Numbered from the stretch's first letter, positions 1 through 8,611 are shown. The stretch is DNA of 64,000 bases from Lachnoanaerobaculum sp. OBRC5-5 (GCF_000296385.1 NZ_JH815185.1:1838930-1902929), one strand, 5' to 3'. Numbers and translations are program-made. Notes: generated from the letters alone by a model not told the origin.

Positions 1-266
1 ATCTATCAAACAGTTCCTGTTTTTCTATGGCACTTGCATCTTTTTTTAAATATCCCCACACATGAAGAACGGCATTACTGAAATCTTTCCTGCTCTCATT
101 CATGTCTTTTATTTTTTGTATTTTCTCTTTCAGAAATGAAGCATCCAATTCATTCCCTTTCAGGTACTCTCTTATCCGGAGATATTCCTTATGTGATTTA
201 CTCAGTACATAGTATTTTTTTTGCCCATAACTCTTCACATTCTTTCCTTATATTTTTATAACTCAT
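1..266 (-). CDS. DUF1722 (YbgA-type) protein, C-terminus cut by window edge
   Basis: An open frame of 88 codons starts at an ATG at 266 and runs off the left edge of the window. The peptide begins MSYKNIRKECEELWAKKYYV and contains a tyrosine/lysine-rich helix followed by HVWGYFKKDASAIEKQEL. The latter matches the 'H-x-x-GYFKK-x-x-EKQEL' signature of the DUF1722 family, found alone or fused to DUF523 and often placed beside photolyase-like genes. The start is preceded by a purine-rich stretch (GAAAAGAGAGT). Function of the family is not established. It is unclear whether anything is fused at the missing C-terminus. The assignment rests on recalled family motifs. Confidence 0.7.
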
Positions 267-423
267 ACTCTCTTTTCTTTCAAAATAATTGAATGTTTAA
301 TATCATAATAACTTATGTAAGATTAAACAGATTCAAAACTTATATCGTCATATTGTATCAAATATAATTATAATAATATAGTCAAAAGTTAAAAACAAAT
401 CTTTGATTAATCACAACTTCCAA

Positions 424-461
424 TAAAAAAACTGCCAAAATATATCTAACATCCTGACAGT
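424..461 (-). terminator. Rho-independent terminator after hicB
   Basis: On the minus strand ACTGTCA (461-455) pairs with TGGCAGT (437-431), one G-U pair, followed by a run of seven T. It lies 30 bp past the hicB stop. The same hairpin with flanking sequence recurs at 1250-1305. Confidence 0.7.
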
Positions 462-482
462 TATACTTACATGGCTTTCTTT
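427..482. repeat. 56-bp direct repeat, copy 1
   Basis: This 56-bp block, which includes the terminator hairpin, is repeated at 1250-1305 with only two mismatches (exact offset 823 bp). The two copies bracket the hicAB pair. Confidence 0.75.
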
Positions 483-490
483 TATATATA

Positions 491-919
491 CTAATTTAAT
501 GCATGAAACCTTTCTTCAAGTGCATCTTGTAAAACTCTTGAAATATTTAAGTTCAACCGTTTTGCCTCAACATTCATCCAACTCGGTATAGTCAAATTTT
601 TCCTAACCATTTTCTTATCCAGTTTTTTTCTGTATCTTGTTAAGTCTGCATCTACAGTTGTAATTATACCTTTTGTATAATCGAAGCTTTCACCCTCATG
701 AATACTCTTAGCTAAATCTATAGCCTTTTCATAATTTGACGGTCCCGGAATTTCTTTTTTGCTATCCTCAATACTTAAACACTTTAAGCTTATAGCGTCT
801 CTAGCCATTTCAATAGCATCCGGCAGATCTTTGCCCTCTGTATATATCATCAAATCCGGAACAAATACTAAGTAAATATCATCCGACCTCTCAATCAATG
901 TTGGATATACAACTCTCAT
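491..919 (-). CDS. hicB: HicB-family antitoxin with C-terminal RHH-type domain
   Basis: Antitoxin of a type II toxin-antitoxin pair; it should neutralise HicA and autorepress the operon. The N-terminus (MRVVYPTLIERSDDIYLVFV) is the partly degraded RNase-H-like fold typical of HicB, and the C-terminus (RKNLTIPSWMNVEAKRLN) reads as a ribbon-helix-helix/antitoxin DNA-binding segment. The open frame begins at 946, but the internal ATG at 919 is preferred: AGGAG sits 7 nt before it and HicB proteins usually begin exactly there, giving 142 residues. It lies downstream of hicA with a gap of about 50 bp, the usual hicAB order, and is followed by a terminator. Family assignment is from recognised motifs; activity is inferred. 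Confidence 0.85.
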   Translation of the reverse strand: MRVVYPTLIERSDDIYLVFVPDLMIYTEGKDLPDAIEMARDAISLKCLSIEDSKKEIPGPSNYEKAIDLAKSIHEGESFDYTKGIITTVDADLTRYRKKLDKKMVRKNLTIPSWMNVEAKRLNLNISRVLQDALEERFHALN

Positions 920-968
920 TTTCTTACTCCTTTTAATCTTAAACATCTTGACAAAATTCGATTGGTAT

Positions 969-1145
969 CTATTTTATTCCCCATTTCCTTAATATCCCCT
1001 TTGCAGTGATTTCATTTATATCACGATGTCTTGGTACTGTCTCAGATTCATCTTCTCCTCTTTCAAAAATATCATATTCTTTTCCATGTCGTTTGAGTTT
1101 AAATCCTGCCTCTTCCAGCTTTCTTATTAAATCTCTACGCTTCAT
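969..1145 (-). CDS. hicA: HicA-family mRNA interferase toxin (58 aa)
   Basis: A 58-residue frame from ATG at 1145 to TAG at 969. It starts MKRRDLIRKLEEAGFKLKRH and ends ITAKGILRKWGIK, with the VPRHRDINE segment typical of the HicA dsRBD-like fold. HicA proteins are ribosome-independent mRNA interferases. In relatives the stretch after 'RHG' carries the catalytic His (for example GNHDIY); here it reads KEYDIF, so Tyr stands at the His position. The toxin may be weakened or inactive, which is an inference. An SD (AGGAGA, 1151-1156) and a good sigma-70 type promoter precede it. First gene of the operon, hicB follows. Confidence 0.85.
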   Translation of the reverse strand: MKRRDLIRKLEEAGFKLKRHGKEYDIFERGEDESETVPRHRDINEITAKGILRKWGIK

Positions 1146-1168
1146 CACTTTCTCCTGATATCATTTAT

Positions 1169-1197
1169 ACTGTACGTACTTTATGCGTACTTGTCAA
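1169..1197 (-). promoter_or_regulatory. hicAB promoter with overlapping palindromic operator
   Basis: On the minus strand TTGACA (1197-1192), a 17-nt spacer and TACAGT (1174-1169) form a near-consensus promoter 23 nt before hicA. The spacer contains AGTACG twice and the palindrome GTACGTAC at the -10 edge, a likely binding site for the HicB DNA-binding domain (autorepression). Confidence 0.7.
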
Positions 1198-1249
1198 TAT
1201 TTTTACTTTATTTATTTTTTCAAGAAACAACAATATAAATATCTAATAC

Positions 1250-1305
1250 AAAAACTGCCAAAATATATCTCATATCCTGACAGTTATACTTACATGGCTT
1301 TCTTT
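1250..1305. repeat. 56-bp direct repeat, copy 2, containing a minus-strand terminator hairpin
   Basis: Second copy of the block at 427-482 (two mismatches). On the minus strand it gives ACTGTCA...TGGCAGT followed by TTTTTG, a terminator-like hairpin at 1250-1284. No intact gene ends just before it, so it may mark the 3' end of a lost gene or of a non-coding transcript from 1306-1700. Confidence 0.7.
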
Positions 1306-1800
1306 ATTTTTCAATATGTTAGGTATCAATGAGCGGCTACCTAGTAAGCCTTAACTGTGACACTTCTTTCATTGATACTTCGCAGTTATAAACCATTCTT
1401 TATTTGATTTTTACATGGATTCAGACGGTTTTTATAAAATATATAAAAACATATCTGTCTGCAACTTATATACTCGCTATAACCTGCGTGGGCTTTGCTT
1501 TAGGTAGTATTTTTATATATTTTTGTATGTAAAAATCGTATTTGGGATTTTCAGATTGAATAATCATTTAGAATACTATGATTTCCTGTTCTGCAGATTG
1601 ACAGGTTTATTTCATAGAAATTGAATTTTAGAATTTTAACTTTTATATTGGGGACTTTGATGGCTAAACTATCATTTATAAAAGTTATTTATAAATTTCT
1701 CCTTTCTCCGTCTTTATATAAATTATAACCCTCAAACGCTTTACACGCAATATGGAATAGTTGTTCGGTCGATATATGGCAAGATAGATTGTGCAAAATA
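1306..1800. other. Gene-free stretch with nested inverted repeats
   Basis: No coding frame is evident on either strand. Two structured pieces stand out. First, TATCAATGA (1324-1332) pairs perfectly with TCATTGATA (1369-1377), enclosing a GGCT/AGCC hairpin. Second, a 130-bp dyad: GATTTTTACAT (from 1406) matches ATGTAAAAATC (ending 1537), and inside it AAAATATATAAAAAC (1437-1451) matches GTATTTTTATATATTTT (1507-1523). Candidates are a structured RNA read on the minus strand towards the hairpin at 1250-1284, or a small non-autonomous element. From 1560 to 1800 I see nothing recognisable. Confidence 0.45.
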
Positions 1801-1801
1801 T

Positions 1802-1831
1802 AAAAAAGAGAGCCTTACTCGACTCTCCTTT
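1802..1831 (-). terminator. Terminator after the S8 protease gene
   Basis: GAGAG/CTCTC stem with a 10-nt loop and a run of six T on the minus strand, immediately after the stop codon at 1839. Confidence 0.65.
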
Positions 1832-1838
1832 TTATGTA

Positions 1839-4800
1839 CTAATTATTTTTTGCTCTGTAAATATATATGGTCTTTTCCGATTTATTGCCGGCAAGGTCTA
1901 TGGCACTTATTTTTATACTGTTTTGCCCCTCTTTTAGCGGAACTTCTATTTGTGTAACTATCTGCGTAGTATTACCGTCTTTACCTTCAATATAAGAAAT
2001 TGAGGTTTTATCGTCAGTATCTATAAGTGAGTCTCCGTTATAGAGACTTAATTTAAATGAATTATCACGTGAGCGAACCTTTATTTTTACCGTATCGGAA
2101 TCAAGCTCTCTTTCATAGACCTTATAATCAATAAAAGGATTTATCTTATCGTAGAATAATCTTCTTACCATACTTGCCGATTTTTCGTTTTTAGTACTTA
2201 CCTCAACTTTTATATTAACATTAAATGCTTCAAGTTTCAGTTTACTTTCAAAAGAATATGCCTCTCCCTTATATATTACATTTCCGTTCTTTTTGTAGAT
2301 AATATTGCTTTTTACAAGATCCTCTTTTCCTATATTTATCGGACTTGAAAGTTCATTTCCTTCATTATCTACAAGCTTTATTTGCACACTTTCTACACTG
2401 TCATCCTCGTCCACATATCCTACAAAACCTGATACATCTATCTGCTTTTCTTCACCTTCTGTATTGCCAAGTACATCAAAAAACTCAGGTGTTTTAAGGA
2501 ATACTGCAGGATATGGCTTTCTTTCCGCATTTGATGCGGTAGCATTATTAATTGTAATATCTGTAATACCTGCTTCTTCTATTCTCTCATGAGTATTTTG
2601 CATAGGCTTTCCGTCTCTAAATACTGTTATAATATCAAAGCTTGTTTCAACAGGATTTATTGTAAATTCATAACAAAGCTTGTCCTCATCATATTTGAAA
2701 TTATATTTTTTTGATATTTCGGAATTTACTTTATTATCCAAAATTATATTTTCTTCGATATTATCATGTTTCAAAGTAAGTTTATGCAAATGTGACTCTT
2801 CATCCGCCAACTTTATCCTAATCACCGCTTCCTTTTCTATCAGACTGTAAGTCATATCATCAAGTTTTATATCGTTTACATAAACGCTTGCATTTTTATT
2901 GCTTATATAGTCAAAAAAGTTAAGGAAATTAATCTGATTATAATTGCCTTCTCTGACATCTGAAAGAGTGGTTCTGCTTTTATTATCCATATAGTCAACG
3001 GCATCTATTATAAGATCTGAAGTATCCGCAAAATACGGACAATGTACTTCAATATCCGAATTTCTGTAACCGTTGGTATAAACATATACTTCCCCTCTTG
3101 CGGTTGGACTGTCCGGTACCGCTTCTACAGGTATATTAAGCTTGCCGTCTTCAACTTTTACAAGTTCCTTTCCGTCCTTCACAGGTTCATCTTGGAATCT
3201 TATAACAAAGGATTTTCCGTATCTTATACTTGTATCGGCCTTATCATCCTGTGCATATCTTATCGACTGCAAATATACATTCTCTATACCTATGCCCTTA
3301 TCATGAACATTAAATACTATCTCCTTCATATTGCCGTCAATATCATTCACCTGCACTTCACTAGCCGTGCTTAGATTCGGAGCCATGCTGTCCACACGCA
3401 CAGGGAATTTATAGACCTGTTCTCCGTTGCCTCCTACATTATTAGTATTAAGCTTTGCCTTTATACAATATATGTACTCGGTACCGTCCTCTGCAATTCC
3501 TTCACCGATTTTTCCGTCCCATACCGACTCCGGCATAAACTTAAAGCTTTTATTGACCGAAAGTCTGCTAAGCTTCCTTACCTGCTTTGAAACTCCTAAA
3601 ACTCTTAAAGTTTCCTCTGTCTTCGCATCAAGTATCGAATACTCTACCTGCTCCATATTTCTGAGTGGTGCTATTCTTGCCGCAACATCGGGATAGTACT
3701 TACTGTTCGGCGAAAAATATATTTCATTATTGTACAGTGGAAGTTTAAGCATCATACTTGTTCCAAGCATTGAAGAGCTTACTCCGGCATTTTTATTTAC
3801 AAAAAATTGTACATTTCTTTTTTCACTTCCGATCTCAGGAAGCTGAAATGCATCTATAGCTCTTTGTTTACCCCAATCTCCGTAAAATCCGAGGAAAGGT
3901 ATATTAAGATTTGATATACCCTCTTTGTCCTTAAGACTTATAAAACCTTCTATAAAGTTATCCTCTTCAAGGTTTTCCGCATCCGAGTAATCCATAGTGA
4001 AATCTATACTTGCGGATGAATGTGCTTCCACGCTTATCTCTCTGCTTATATTAGACTCATTTGAATGTAATATTTCAGATCTTTGCAACCTATATGTACC
4101 GTCTGTGGGCTCATAAAGTGCAACTGAATTTATATCATAGCTTTTTGTACTGTCACCAAAGTTTTCAAGACTGAGTTTGACATCAAACCTTTTATCCTTA
4201 AGTTCTTTAAGCTCGAGCTTTCCGTCGGCTATATTGTCATTGGTTCCCTGTGCCCTTACTACTACAGTGGTTTTTAAGGCATTTTCAATATTTAGAGCAC
4301 CGCTTCCCTGTTGTCTTACAAAGTAGGGTATATCTTCAAATATTCCCTCATCCTTTAAAGGAGTTGCGGTATTCATAAGTAAAAGTTTTATAAATTCCGA
4401 ACTGTTATCTGTTTGTATATTCTTTGCCTTTATATATTGTTTAAGTATGGCTGTAGCTCCCGTTACCTGAGGAGCAGCCATTGAAGTACCGGACATATCC
4501 TTGTACTTATCGTCCTCAACAATTGAGTATATATGTCCTCCCGGAGCGGTTATCTCCGGCTTAATTCTAAGATCCGGAGTTGGCCCCCATGAAGAAAACT
4601 TTGAAACGCTTCCTCCCGCTACATTGTCGACATCCGTCATTTCAGTAAATATCTCAGGTCTCAGATTATTATTATAACCGTATTCCTCCATTAACTTATC
4701 ATAGGTACTTCTTTTTATACGGATACAGGTAAGCTTTCCCGCATTACCCGGAACTTCAAGATTACCGCCTATCTGCTCAGCCATGCTCCTGTTGTTGTAA

Positions 4801-6269
4801 AAAACAATGGCGGCAGGTTTTAATTCAGCTATTGCCTCAAGTTTATCACCGAATCCTAAGCTGTCTTTTGTTGTAGGAATCTCAAAGAGTACAAGCTTAC
4901 CTTCTATATTTTCTTTTTTAATAAGCTCTTGCTTAGCGTTTTTTAAATCAAATATATCTGCACTTATAATCTTTTTCGGATTTTCTCCTTTATGCAAATC
5001 CATCTCTTCATTTACATAGGCATCCCAGCTGTCCTTCCACCTTATGACATACATATGCCTTTTAGTATTTTCCATAGATGCAACCGCTATAGTTCCTTCA
5101 TTTACAGCAGGATTTGCAATTAAAGCGGTATCATAATTTTCTTTTAAAGGCTCCACATTATTTATATTTCCGGAAGTAATATTTCCGTCATTACCGGCAG
5201 CAACTGAAATTACTATCCCGGCTTTTCTTGCCTTTTCTATAACCTCATTTTCCGGATAAGCTCTGTTCTCCATTGAAAATCCGGCTGCCGTTCCCAGGCT
5301 TAAGTTTATTACATCGGCCTTCAATGTTATAGCATCATCCAAGGCTTTCAACCAAATATCGGTAAAAGTTGTAGGATACTCAAGGTCATCTGAAAATACC
5401 TTAAGCGCAAGTATTTGTGCATTAGGTGCCACTCCGAAAGTCCCGCTCTCAATATCATTGGCGGCAGCTATTCCTGATACATGCATACCGTGCATTACAC
5501 CGTAACTGTTACGTAAGTTCTTATTAAAATCATAATAATTATAGCCATAAGGTACTTTATCCGAATAATAAGAGCCTTTTAATCCGTTTTCAGCTATAAT
5601 CTTTTCTATATCTGTCTTTGTATACATAGGATGTACAGATTCATCCAGTCTAAGTGCCTTATGTCTGTAGTCTATACCTGAGTCTATTACCGCAATAACA
5701 CTTCCCTCGCCTTTATATCCAAGTGTATTCCACGCATATCCCGAACCTATTATACTGTTGGATGACTTAAGATAAGGTCTTTGAAACTCCTGTGATACAT
5801 AAACACTTTTTACTCCGGGAAGCGCTTCTATTTTTTCTATCTCAGTCGCATCGGCACTTAGTGATATACCGTTAAATACTGTATCATAGTGCCTTACTTC
5901 CTTAGTATCCGCCTTTATATCCTCATTTTTTATATCTTTTACAAGCTTATCCTGATCTTCTTTCAGCTCCTGCTTTTTTTCATCTATAAAGGAATCATCC
6001 AGTTTATCATAGTCCATATCTTTATTTATGGCTTCTTCTATCAAGGAGTCCTTATCAAGCTCTATTATAAGCCTAAGCTCTTTCGGCTTATCTTCATTTT
6101 TTTCGGCATCGTTATCAGCCGAATTCAATTTTTTATCTGCCTCTTTTACATACTCTGAAACTCTGTCCCCGTTATTTTGTGCCGCAAATCCCGGCTTAGC
6201 TGTAGAAACCAAGGGATTTATAAGAAGTACGGCACAAAACAAGGCAAGTTTTTTACTTATTCTATTCAT
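1839..6269 (-). CDS. Large secreted S8 family (subtilisin-like) serine protease
   Basis: A 1476-residue exported subtilase. A signal peptide (residues 1-30, hydrophobic core ALFCAVLLINPLVS) is followed by an I9-type propeptide region (about 64-160). The catalytic domain shows Asp196 (VIAVIDSGID), His263 (GMHVSG), oxyanion Asn360 (VAAGNDG) and Ser596 (SGTSMAAP). A protease-associated insert lies between about 400 and 545, as in lactocepin/C5a-peptidase relatives. The last 800 residues look like beta-sandwich (Fn3/Ig-like) modules. No LPXTG sorting signal is visible, so anchoring may be non-covalent. It follows the SLH gene by only 7 bp, so the two are co-transcribed and probably act together at the cell surface. 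Substrate is unknown. Confidence 0.92.
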   Translation of the reverse strand: MNRISKKLALFCAVLLINPLVSTAKPGFAAQNNGDRVSEYVKEADKKLNSADNDAEKNEDKPKELRLIIELDKDSLIEEAINKDMDYDKLDDSFIDEKKQELKEDQDKLVKDIKNEDIKADTKEVRHYDTVFNGISLSADATEIEKIEALPGVKSVYVSQEFQRPYLKSSNSIIGSGYAWNTLGYKGEGSVIAVIDSGIDYRHKALRLDESVHPMYTKTDIEKIIAENGLKGSYYSDKVPYGYNYYDFNKNLRNSYGVMHGMHVSGIAAANDIESGTFGVAPNAQILALKVFSDDLEYPTTFTDIWLKALDDAITLKADVINLSLGTAAGFSMENRAYPENEVIEKARKAGIVISVAAGNDGNITSGNINNVEPLKENYDTALIANPAVNEGTIAVASMENTKRHMYVIRWKDSWDAYVNEEMDLHKGENPKKIISADIFDLKNAKQELIKKENIEGKLVLFEIPTTKDSLGFGDKLEAIAELKPAAIVFYNNRSMAEQIGGNLEVPGNAGKLTCIRIKRSTYDKLMEEYGYNNNLRPEIFTEMTDVDNVAGGSVSKFSSWGPTPDLRIKPEITAPGGHIYSIVEDDKYKDMSGTSMAAPQVTGATAILKQYIKAKNIQTDNSSEFIKLLLMNTATPLKDEGIFEDIPYFVRQQGSGALNIENALKTTVVVRAQGTNDNIADGKLELKELKDKRFDVKLSLENFGDSTKSYDINSVALYEPTDGTYRLQRSEILHSNESNISREISVEAHSSASIDFTMDYSDAENLEEDNFIEGFISLKDKEGISNLNIPFLGFYGDWGKQRAIDAFQLPEIGSEKRNVQFFVNKNAGVSSSMLGTSMMLKLPLYNNEIYFSPNSKYYPDVAARIAPLRNMEQVEYSILDAKTEETLRVLGVSKQVRKLSRLSVNKSFKFMPESVWDGKIGEGIAEDGTEYIYCIKAKLNTNNVGGNGEQVYKFPVRVDSMAPNLSTASEVQVNDIDGNMKEIVFNVHDKGIGIENVYLQSIRYAQDDKADTSIRYGKSFVIRFQDEPVKDGKELVKVEDGKLNIPVEAVPDSPTARGEVYVYTNGYRNSDIEVHCPYFADTSDLIIDAVDYMDNKSRTTLSDVREGNYNQINFLNFFDYISNKNASVYVNDIKLDDMTYSLIEKEAVIRIKLADEESHLHKLTLKHDNIEENIILDNKVNSEISKKYNFKYDEDKLCYEFTINPVETSFDIITVFRDGKPMQNTHERIEEAGITDITINNATASNAERKPYPAVFLKTPEFFDVLGNTEGEEKQIDVSGFVGYVDEDDSVESVQIKLVDNEGNELSSPINIGKEDLVKSNIIYKKNGNVIYKGEAYSFESKLKLEAFNVNIKVEVSTKNEKSASMVRRLFYDKINPFIDYKVYERELDSDTVKIKVRSRDNSFKLSLYNGDSLIDTDDKTSISYIEGKDGNTTQIVTQIEVPLKEGQNSIKISAIDLAGNKSEKTIYIYRAKNN

Positions 6270-6276
6270 AAATCAC

Positions 6277-7695
6277 CTATTCTATAATTATTTTAACTAT
6301 AAATTTTATCTTGCCATAGTTCTTGTCGTTGATTACAAGATCCTCTAAGCTGCTTACAGCAAGCCTATATTCTCCTTTTTGAGCGTTTTTCACCTGATTA
6401 AGACTCTCACCTTCCCACTTTACATTAAGCTTTACTCCGTTATTTTCTCCGCTTAATTTAAGTCCTATAAGTGCTTTGTCTTCAAGAATCACTCCGTTAA
6501 CGGCTTTATATTTTAATGTTTTATCCGCATATAAATGTTCGTTCAGTACTATAAAGTCTTCACTCAAATTTTCCGCTGCACTGTTTTTTTCGCCTTCATT
6601 AGGGGTACCTTCATTTACTTTGGGCAGTACTTCACTCTGAGTTTTCTTATTTTCAGTAATCTTTCCGGTACTTTTTTTCTCCTCCGGCTTAACTGTATCT
6701 TTATTTTGTGGTGTTACTTTTTCTTCGGTTTCTTTGTCACTTTGAGCTTTATTTTCTTTTTGATTATTGCTTCCGAAATAACTGTCTGATGAACCGTTAC
6801 TTCTACTTCCCTTTATTATCCTCTTAACCGATCTTCCGCCTTCAGGCTTATACTCCTCCGGATTTGGCAAAGGTCCTACCTTCCCGTCAGGTCCCAAATT
6901 TGTATAGGAAATATTTTTACCGAGGCTTTTTGCCGATTGTAACTTTGAGTTTGAAAGTTGCACCTCAAAGTTTTGGCTTCCTGCGGCAATATATATTTTA
7001 CTTATATCTGAATTTATAATCCTTAACCTTCCGTTACTCGACTTTTGGTTTATAAGTATCGGAGTCTGTATTTTTATATTTTCTATAACGGCATCATTGG
7101 TATTGACAACTATAAAAGCCTTTGACTTATTGTTTTCATCCGCCTTAAAATTTTGAGAGGTATTGATGATCGTAAGGAAAAGCTCTTTAATTACATCCCT
7201 TAACTCACCTCTGTTTAACACTTTACCGGGCTCAAAGTTCTTATCTTTTCCTTCAACAACACCAAGGTTTTCAAGTTCTTTTATATAGCCTCTTGACCAT
7301 GACTGTAATTTCTCGTCATCAATAAAAGCTGTTTTACCCTCAGCCGCTTCAATACCTATATACTTTGCAAGTAGGTAATAGACCTCTTCCTTTTTAGGAC
7401 TTTCATAAAGATTGGCAAATGATACATGCTCATCTATTATATTTAGTCCTTTTAATTTCTCTATAGAGCTTTTAACATACTCTTCATCCGCATTTGCGTA
7501 ATTTCCTATGTCCGCTATGTCGGATCCCAAGTTGCCTGAAAGCTTTTCAAGTAATATAATCAAGTCTCTTTTGCTGATATTTACTTCGTTATCCGTATAT
7601 GTTTTTTGCTCCGCTTTTGCAATTGGAGCAATAAAAAATAATTGAACACATATAGCTATGCTTAACAACAAAGTAAATTTTATTGCTTTTTTCAT
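6277..7695 (-). CDS. Secreted S-layer-homology (SLH) domain protein
   Basis: 472 residues. An N-terminal signal peptide (hydrophobic run FTLLLSIAICVQLFFIAPIA, then AKAEQ) is followed by about 140 residues that read as degenerate SLH repeats (for example LQSWSRGYIKELENLGVVEG and FEPGKVLNRGELRDVIKELF). A beta-rich stretch (about 185-265) follows, then a low-complexity Ser/Lys/Glu/Asn-rich linker (about 285-370) and a C-terminal segment of unknown type. SLH domains bind secondary cell-wall polymers, so the protein probably sits on the wall. It is first in an operon with the S8 protease; a wall anchor or partner role for that protease is an inference. An SD-like AGGAG lies 12 nt before the ATG, rather far. 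Confidence 0.7.
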   Translation of the reverse strand: MKKAIKFTLLLSIAICVQLFFIAPIAKAEQKTYTDNEVNISKRDLIILLEKLSGNLGSDIADIGNYANADEEYVKSSIEKLKGLNIIDEHVSFANLYESPKKEEVYYLLAKYIGIEAAEGKTAFIDDEKLQSWSRGYIKELENLGVVEGKDKNFEPGKVLNRGELRDVIKELFLTIINTSQNFKADENNKSKAFIVVNTNDAVIENIKIQTPILINQKSSNGRLRIINSDISKIYIAAGSQNFEVQLSNSKLQSAKSLGKNISYTNLGPDGKVGPLPNPEEYKPEGGRSVKRIIKGSRSNGSSDSYFGSNNQKENKAQSDKETEEKVTPQNKDTVKPEEKKSTGKITENKKTQSEVLPKVNEGTPNEGEKNSAAENLSEDFIVLNEHLYADKTLKYKAVNGVILEDKALIGLKLSGENNGVKLNVKWEGESLNQVKNAQKGEYRLAVSSLEDLVINDKNYGKIKFIVKIIIE

Positions 7696-7725
7696 ACTAA
7701 TTTGTTTCTCCTGATTTTATTTTTT

Positions 7726-7774
7726 AAGTGTTTTATCTTCTGAATTTATCCGGACATAAGAAGATAAAGCACTT
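7726..7774. promoter_or_regulatory. 16-bp inverted repeat upstream of the SLH-protease operon
   Basis: AAGTGTTTTATCTTCT (7726-7741) and AGAAGATAAAGCACTT (7759-7774) match at 15 of 16 positions around a 17-nt centre, 30 bp before the SLH start codon. It has no U-tract in the sense direction, so an operator or a 5'-leader hairpin is likelier than a terminator. Confidence 0.6.
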
Positions 7775-7906
7775 TAATTTTTTTAATCGCACTTATTGGC
7801 TAAACAATATCTATATATACATATTGTAGTAAATTATATCAGGAAAAAGTGAAATGTAAATAATATGCATATTTTTTTTCAAAAAAATTAATCTCTAAAT
7901 AAAAAC

Positions 7907-7960
7907 AAAAATATCCCGACAAATACAAGGCATTTTGTCCTTGTGACTTTGTCAGGATAT
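7907..7960 (-). terminator. Terminator after queT
   Basis: A long stem on the minus strand (ATATCCTGACAAA with TTTGTCGGGATAT, extended by ACAAGG/CCTTGT) ends in TTTTTGTTTTT, 23 bp past the queT stop. Confidence 0.8.
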
Positions 7961-7982
7961 TCATTATAAAAAATTTTATTTT

Positions 7983-8492
7983 CTAAGCTTTTTGGCTGAC
8001 CTTGTTTTCATGACCGAAAATAAATGAACTTTTCGGCTCAAGAGCAAGCATCAATAAATTACCTAAAACACCTACCGCAAGGACTTCTCCAACACCTACT
8101 GTAAGCATCATATAAGGTATCAAATCCGGTAAACCGTAAGCATACTTCAGTACAAACGGAATAATAATTGCGTTTGCAAGTATCGGGGGTACACATACCA
8201 ACCATTTTGAAATACTTCTGAGTCTATAGCTTAATATTGCACCTATAAGTGTAGCGAGTGTTCCGAATATAATATCGGGAAGTGCCGCTCCGCCAAGTAT
8301 ATTTGCCAAAAGGCATCCTATACTTACTCCCGGTATTGCCGCCACTGTAAAAAACGGCAGAATACAAAGTGCCTCAGAAATTCTGAACTGGATAGCACCG
8401 AAGCTGATAGGGGCAAATGCAAGTGTAAGCACTACATATACTGCCGCTATGACTGCACCCTGTGCCATCATTTTTGTTGTAGTATTTTTCAT
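7983..8492 (-). CDS. queT: QueT-family queuosine-precursor transporter (ECF S-component type)
   Basis: 169-residue, almost wholly hydrophobic membrane protein with about five to six helices. The sequence AFAPISFGAIQFRISEALCI is the hallmark of the QueT family, the substrate-binding S component that takes up queuosine precursors (preQ0/preQ1) through a shared energy-coupling module. That module is not in this window. The assignment is strengthened by a preQ1-I-like riboswitch overlapping the ribosome-binding site. Monocistronic by its own terminator. SD AAGGAG lies 5 nt before the ATG at 8492. Confidence 0.88.
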   Translation of the reverse strand: MKNTTTKMMAQGAVIAAVYVVLTLAFAPISFGAIQFRISEALCILPFFTVAAIPGVSIGCLLANILGGAALPDIIFGTLATLIGAILSYRLRSISKWLVCVPPILANAIIIPFVLKYAYGLPDLIPYMMLTVGVGEVLAVGVLGNLLMLALEPKSSFIFGHENKVSQKA

Positions 8493-8497
8493 ATCTT

Positions 8498-8541
8498 CTC
8501 CTTTAGTTTTGTTTTAGGTGAGGAAGGTTTCGAACTCACCA
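8498..8541 (-). promoter_or_regulatory. preQ1-I type riboswitch controlling queT
   Basis: On the minus strand GGTGAG (8540-8535) pairs with CTCACC (8522-8517) around a 12-nt loop starting TTCGAAACC. The A-rich tail TAAAACAAAACTAAAGGAG follows at once and contains the queT SD. This is the layout of the small preQ1-I H-type pseudoknot, in which loop pyrimidines pair with the tail, so ligand binding would hide the SD (translational control). Confidence 0.8.
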
Positions 8542-8611
8542 AGTACGCTAGATACTTTACGGTATTTTAAAGAATAAATCAAGTGTTTTCTCGGTATCCA
8601 TATGTTTTATA

